In this document: positions 61,201 to 64,000 of the stretch, piece by piece
Layout of the letters: each line of letters opens with the position of its first letter
How positions within the stretch are numbered: position 1 is the first letter of the stretch
Assembly (NCBI GenBank): GCA_021397835.1
Contig: JAJFZO010000747.1
Span: 8,452,501-8,516,500 of the forward strand
Reading direction: 5' to 3'
Length of the DNA: 64,000 nt
DNA from: Moringa oleifera
Lineage: Eukaryota; Streptophyta; Magnoliopsida; Brassicales; Moringaceae
Made by a program: the position numbers and the translations under genes
Notes under the pieces: model-generated
What the model was told of the DNA's origin: nothing
What the model saw: only the letters and a program-made list of their open reading frames with translations
Database searches by the model: none

Positions 61201-64000
61201 GGCCAAGATTGTTGTTTCTTTTCTAAGGGAACTTTTCTAGGCACCTTCTTGAATAGGCTAACTCTCGTGGATAGAAAGATAGAACATAGACAGGCATTAA
61301 ACTCTTAAATTTTAGAATTTGTCTCCCACTAATCTTTATTTGAGTTAAGTCTCCCTTTCTTATTAAAGGAAGCTTATGAGAAGGTTAGGACTTCTAAAGG
61401 GTACTACTGTGGGTTCTTCTTTGGCAATGGGTCAAAAAAAGGGTCTTATCTAGTTCCATTACATCAAATGCCATAGCACTTGACTCAAAGGCAAAAGTGG
61501 TCTCATCTATTGTAGCTTATTAAACTACAGCAAAAGACTAGAAGACAACAAAAGATCTCATGATAACAAACCTTCTTTCACTAGAAGATGCAATGGCGTC
61601 AATTGCCAAGGGTGATTCTTTGATGCTAAAATTAAACGATAAGGGCGCACTAAATCCAACTTTTCATTCAAAATCTCGAGGTTTAATTTAACTAAAATTT
61701 ACCCTAAGCTATGGTAATTTGTTAGACAAATTATCGATTTTGAACATCATATGACTAAGAGACATCATACTATCTAATAAAAGCAGGTAATTAAGCAGCA
61801 AGCCTTACTGTCTAATTATATCTTTCTTTATCTATAAACTCAAAAGGAATGACTTTCATTCCGATTCTCATTTGACAAAGGATGGAAAAAATCTTCAAAT
61901 GACGAAAGCTTTTTGCTTTTTGTCTTTCTTAATATAATATAATCTGAAAGTGGATTTCACTCCTCTTTCGATTCATCTAGATTGATCATTCTCTTCAGTT
62001 GACCTTTCTCATTCACCAACTTTGCACTTAAAAATGTCTTATGCTAGAGTAGAGTACACCTTTCAAAATGATGGATCAAGTTTATGATTTTCTTTCTTAG
62101 CCTTCTCCCTATTTTTGGGTCTTCCATCATACCAACTAGTCCAGTAAGATTAAGACATCATCTTAGTAGCAACCATAAAACCAATAGAAAAAGGGTAAGC
62201 CTATTTTCGTAGATTAGCATATTGACGTTCTTTGACGAGCAAAAAGACTAAGATTTGATTTCGTGATAAGCCTCTATTCTAAGCCCAGACTTTACAAAAA
62301 TGAATGAAAGTATTTAATGCTTACTTTGATCCGATAGTTAATCCCTATTCTATTTCTCTTACAAAATGGGGATGCACAAAGCTTTGAAACGAGCATGAGA
62401 AGCTTCCTTATTCTTTATTAAATAGCTCGTTGTCCTCTCCAATGAAAGACTGATCTCTAAGTGGGCATTCTGCCTACTTCATTTACTATTCTCTTTGATC
62501 TTTAGGCCTCTTCTCATGCCCTAGCACTCTTCCTTGTGCTCACTAACCTTTTTATCTGTGATAATTGGCTAACTTTTTGAAGTGTTATTTATAAAGACCA
62601 AAAGTTATGGTTATCATTTGAAGGGATGCATCGAATTGAGAAATAACTCATTTAGCGGCATCTATTGCTTATCTTATTCATTTAGCTTTTGACACTTTGC
62701 GAAGCGAAAAAGTCTTGTCTATTTTTTTATTTCTCTTCGACTAAGTTAGCATTGAGTAGCAAAACCCCTAGAGCGATCCTTTTATATTATATGAACTTTA
62801 TGCCCTGTAAATTAAAGAATATTTGACTTCTCGATGAACATCTCTTCATTCTCCCAAGATAGGAAACCTAGTCGAAGGGTTTACTCTTCTCCAAAAGGTT
62901 CTACTAGCTAGTCTAGCTTCAATAGGTGGGCTGGCTCTAATAGTAGAAAGTGAAATACCTGTGTCACCCCTCCTCTAATAGGTTGACTCTTCCTTTTTTG
63001 CTTTCTAGGTTTTACTCTCATCTAAACTGATTAGCCTTTACAAATAAAGTCCATAAGAAGGCCTTCACCTTCAGGAATGAAAAAGTGGCTACCCTCACCA
63101 TACCTATTCTATCCCTACAGCGAAAACTCAAGTTCTTTATTTATCTTCAAGGTCATCATCAGAATTAATGGTAAACCTCTATATTAAACTCTTTAAAATG
63201 AAAAAAAGAAGGATCTCATAAGTTCAATAATGCCTTGAACTTGAATTAGAGTACATGCTATATATATATATATATATTCTAGAACATTCTCAACTACTCG
63301 CTGTTTGAAATGCTATATCTAAATCCTAAGAGCTATTTATAGATAGAGTTCTATTGGCACCTTTAAAGCTAATATATTGAAGACTCATATCTGATTCAGT
63401 GCCAGAAGTCGTCGACAATGAGGGGATACTAACATTAGACGGCGAGGCAGCCTTAGCTACCGTACATATGAATGAACTGGAGCTACTTACTAAAGTACTT
63501 AAGCTTTTATTAAGCAGTGACATTTCCCTTCCCTACAATGGAATGGATGAAAGGTACGCAAGTAAAAATCTCTTCAAAAGACATGGGTGGGTTCATAATA
63601 TAATCAAAACGAGAGTAGGTCAAACCTTTCACTTTTAAAGTCACAACACAAGACTTGAAAGCTCACTGCTATACGTACCTTCCATTATGTCCTTGCTCAT
63701 TATCCTCCTTCCACATCATAGGTCCATTTGATTCCCTCATGCTTATACTGATCAAAAGATGCCTCCCATACTTATAACAATATTCAAACTTTTCCTCCCT
63801 GTCTTTAATAGTTCCTTTCCTTTTTGAAGCAATCTATCTACCTAACCCTTCGTTTCGATCTCTAATATTCAGATCATATTGAATGGCTTATTTAGGTAGC
63901 TATCTTATTAATTTGATATGAACTCTTAACACGTAATATTTCTGACAATGCCATACTTTACTTGTACATCACTCAAAAAAATGTTTACTTAACTTAAGCC
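58201..64000. other. Gene-free stretch to right edge
   Basis: No gene supported. Open frames at 58470-58715 (-), 58745-58942 (+), 63326-63523 (-) and 63399-63638 (+) are short and unrecognised. An (AT)n run lies at about 63259-63278. T-rich and C/T-rich tracts are common on the + strand between 59.9 and 63.2 kb. Confidence 0.35.
63259..63278 (+). repeat. (AT)n microsatellite
   Basis: About ten AT units. Confidence 0.85.

Noticed and set aside
63259..63638. Promoter-like AT run before a 79-codon frame at 63399
   Set aside because: The AT run is a plain microsatellite and the frame has an equally long overlapping frame on the opposite strand.

Overview
The window is not a working organelle genome. 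It reads as flowering-plant nuclear DNA carrying a mosaic of decayed organelle DNA. From 1 to about 44.4 kb almost everything is chloroplast sequence (ycf2, psaA, ycf3, rps4, tRNAs, the rRNA operon tail, nearly the whole small single-copy region, ndhC, rpoC1/rpoC2). Almost every protein gene is broken by frameshifts and stops. Stops often arise by CAA/CAG to TAA/TAG or TGG to TAG, and differences from the usual chloroplast tRNA/rRNA sequences (recalled, not aligned) are mostly C-to-T and G-to-A. That pattern fits decay of methylated nuclear copies (NUPT), and a LINE-like retrotransposon fragment lies between two chloroplast pieces. A mitochondrial location with chloroplast inserts is the main alternative.

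Layout: 1-5.2 kb, 3' three-quarters of ycf2 plus the start of ycf15. 5.2-14.2 kb, one collinear large single-copy block: psaA(-), ycf3(-), trnS-GGA, rps4(-), trnT-UGU(-), trnL-UAA, start of trnF-GAA. 14.2-15.7 kb, LINE fragment. 16.0-16.48 kb, 3' end of trnK-UUU, psbA promoter and the first four psbA codons. 16.48-37.4 kb, one long inverted-repeat/small-single-copy block: 23S 3' end, 4.5S, 5S, trnR-ACG, trnN-GUU(-), ycf1 5' part, ndhF(-), rpl32, trnL-UAG, ccsA, ndhD, psaC, ndhE, ndhG, ndhI, ndhA, ndhH, rps15, ycf1 3' part (last nine on minus). 38.3-44.4 kb, a patchwork of short pieces: ndhC-ndhK, psbZ, a second ndhF-rpl32 segment, rpoC1-rpoC2, and an inverted scrap of the trnN-ycf1 spacer.

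44.4-64.0 kb has no gene I can recognise except a decayed trnD-GUC at 47.0 kb. Its texture (purine/pyrimidine-rich tracts, short ORFs without families) resembles plant mitochondrial intergenic DNA that has drifted toward AT, so a NUMT is my working guess, not a demonstrated fact.

The genes do not work together here: no operon is intact. Only ndhG (28612-29142) and the second rpl32 (40873-41040) keep a full open frame, most simply because they have not yet been hit. I found no new defence, CRISPR, phage or metabolic system. The interesting content is the integration mosaic, its junctions, the two unequal ndhF-rpl32 copies, and the mutation spectrum.
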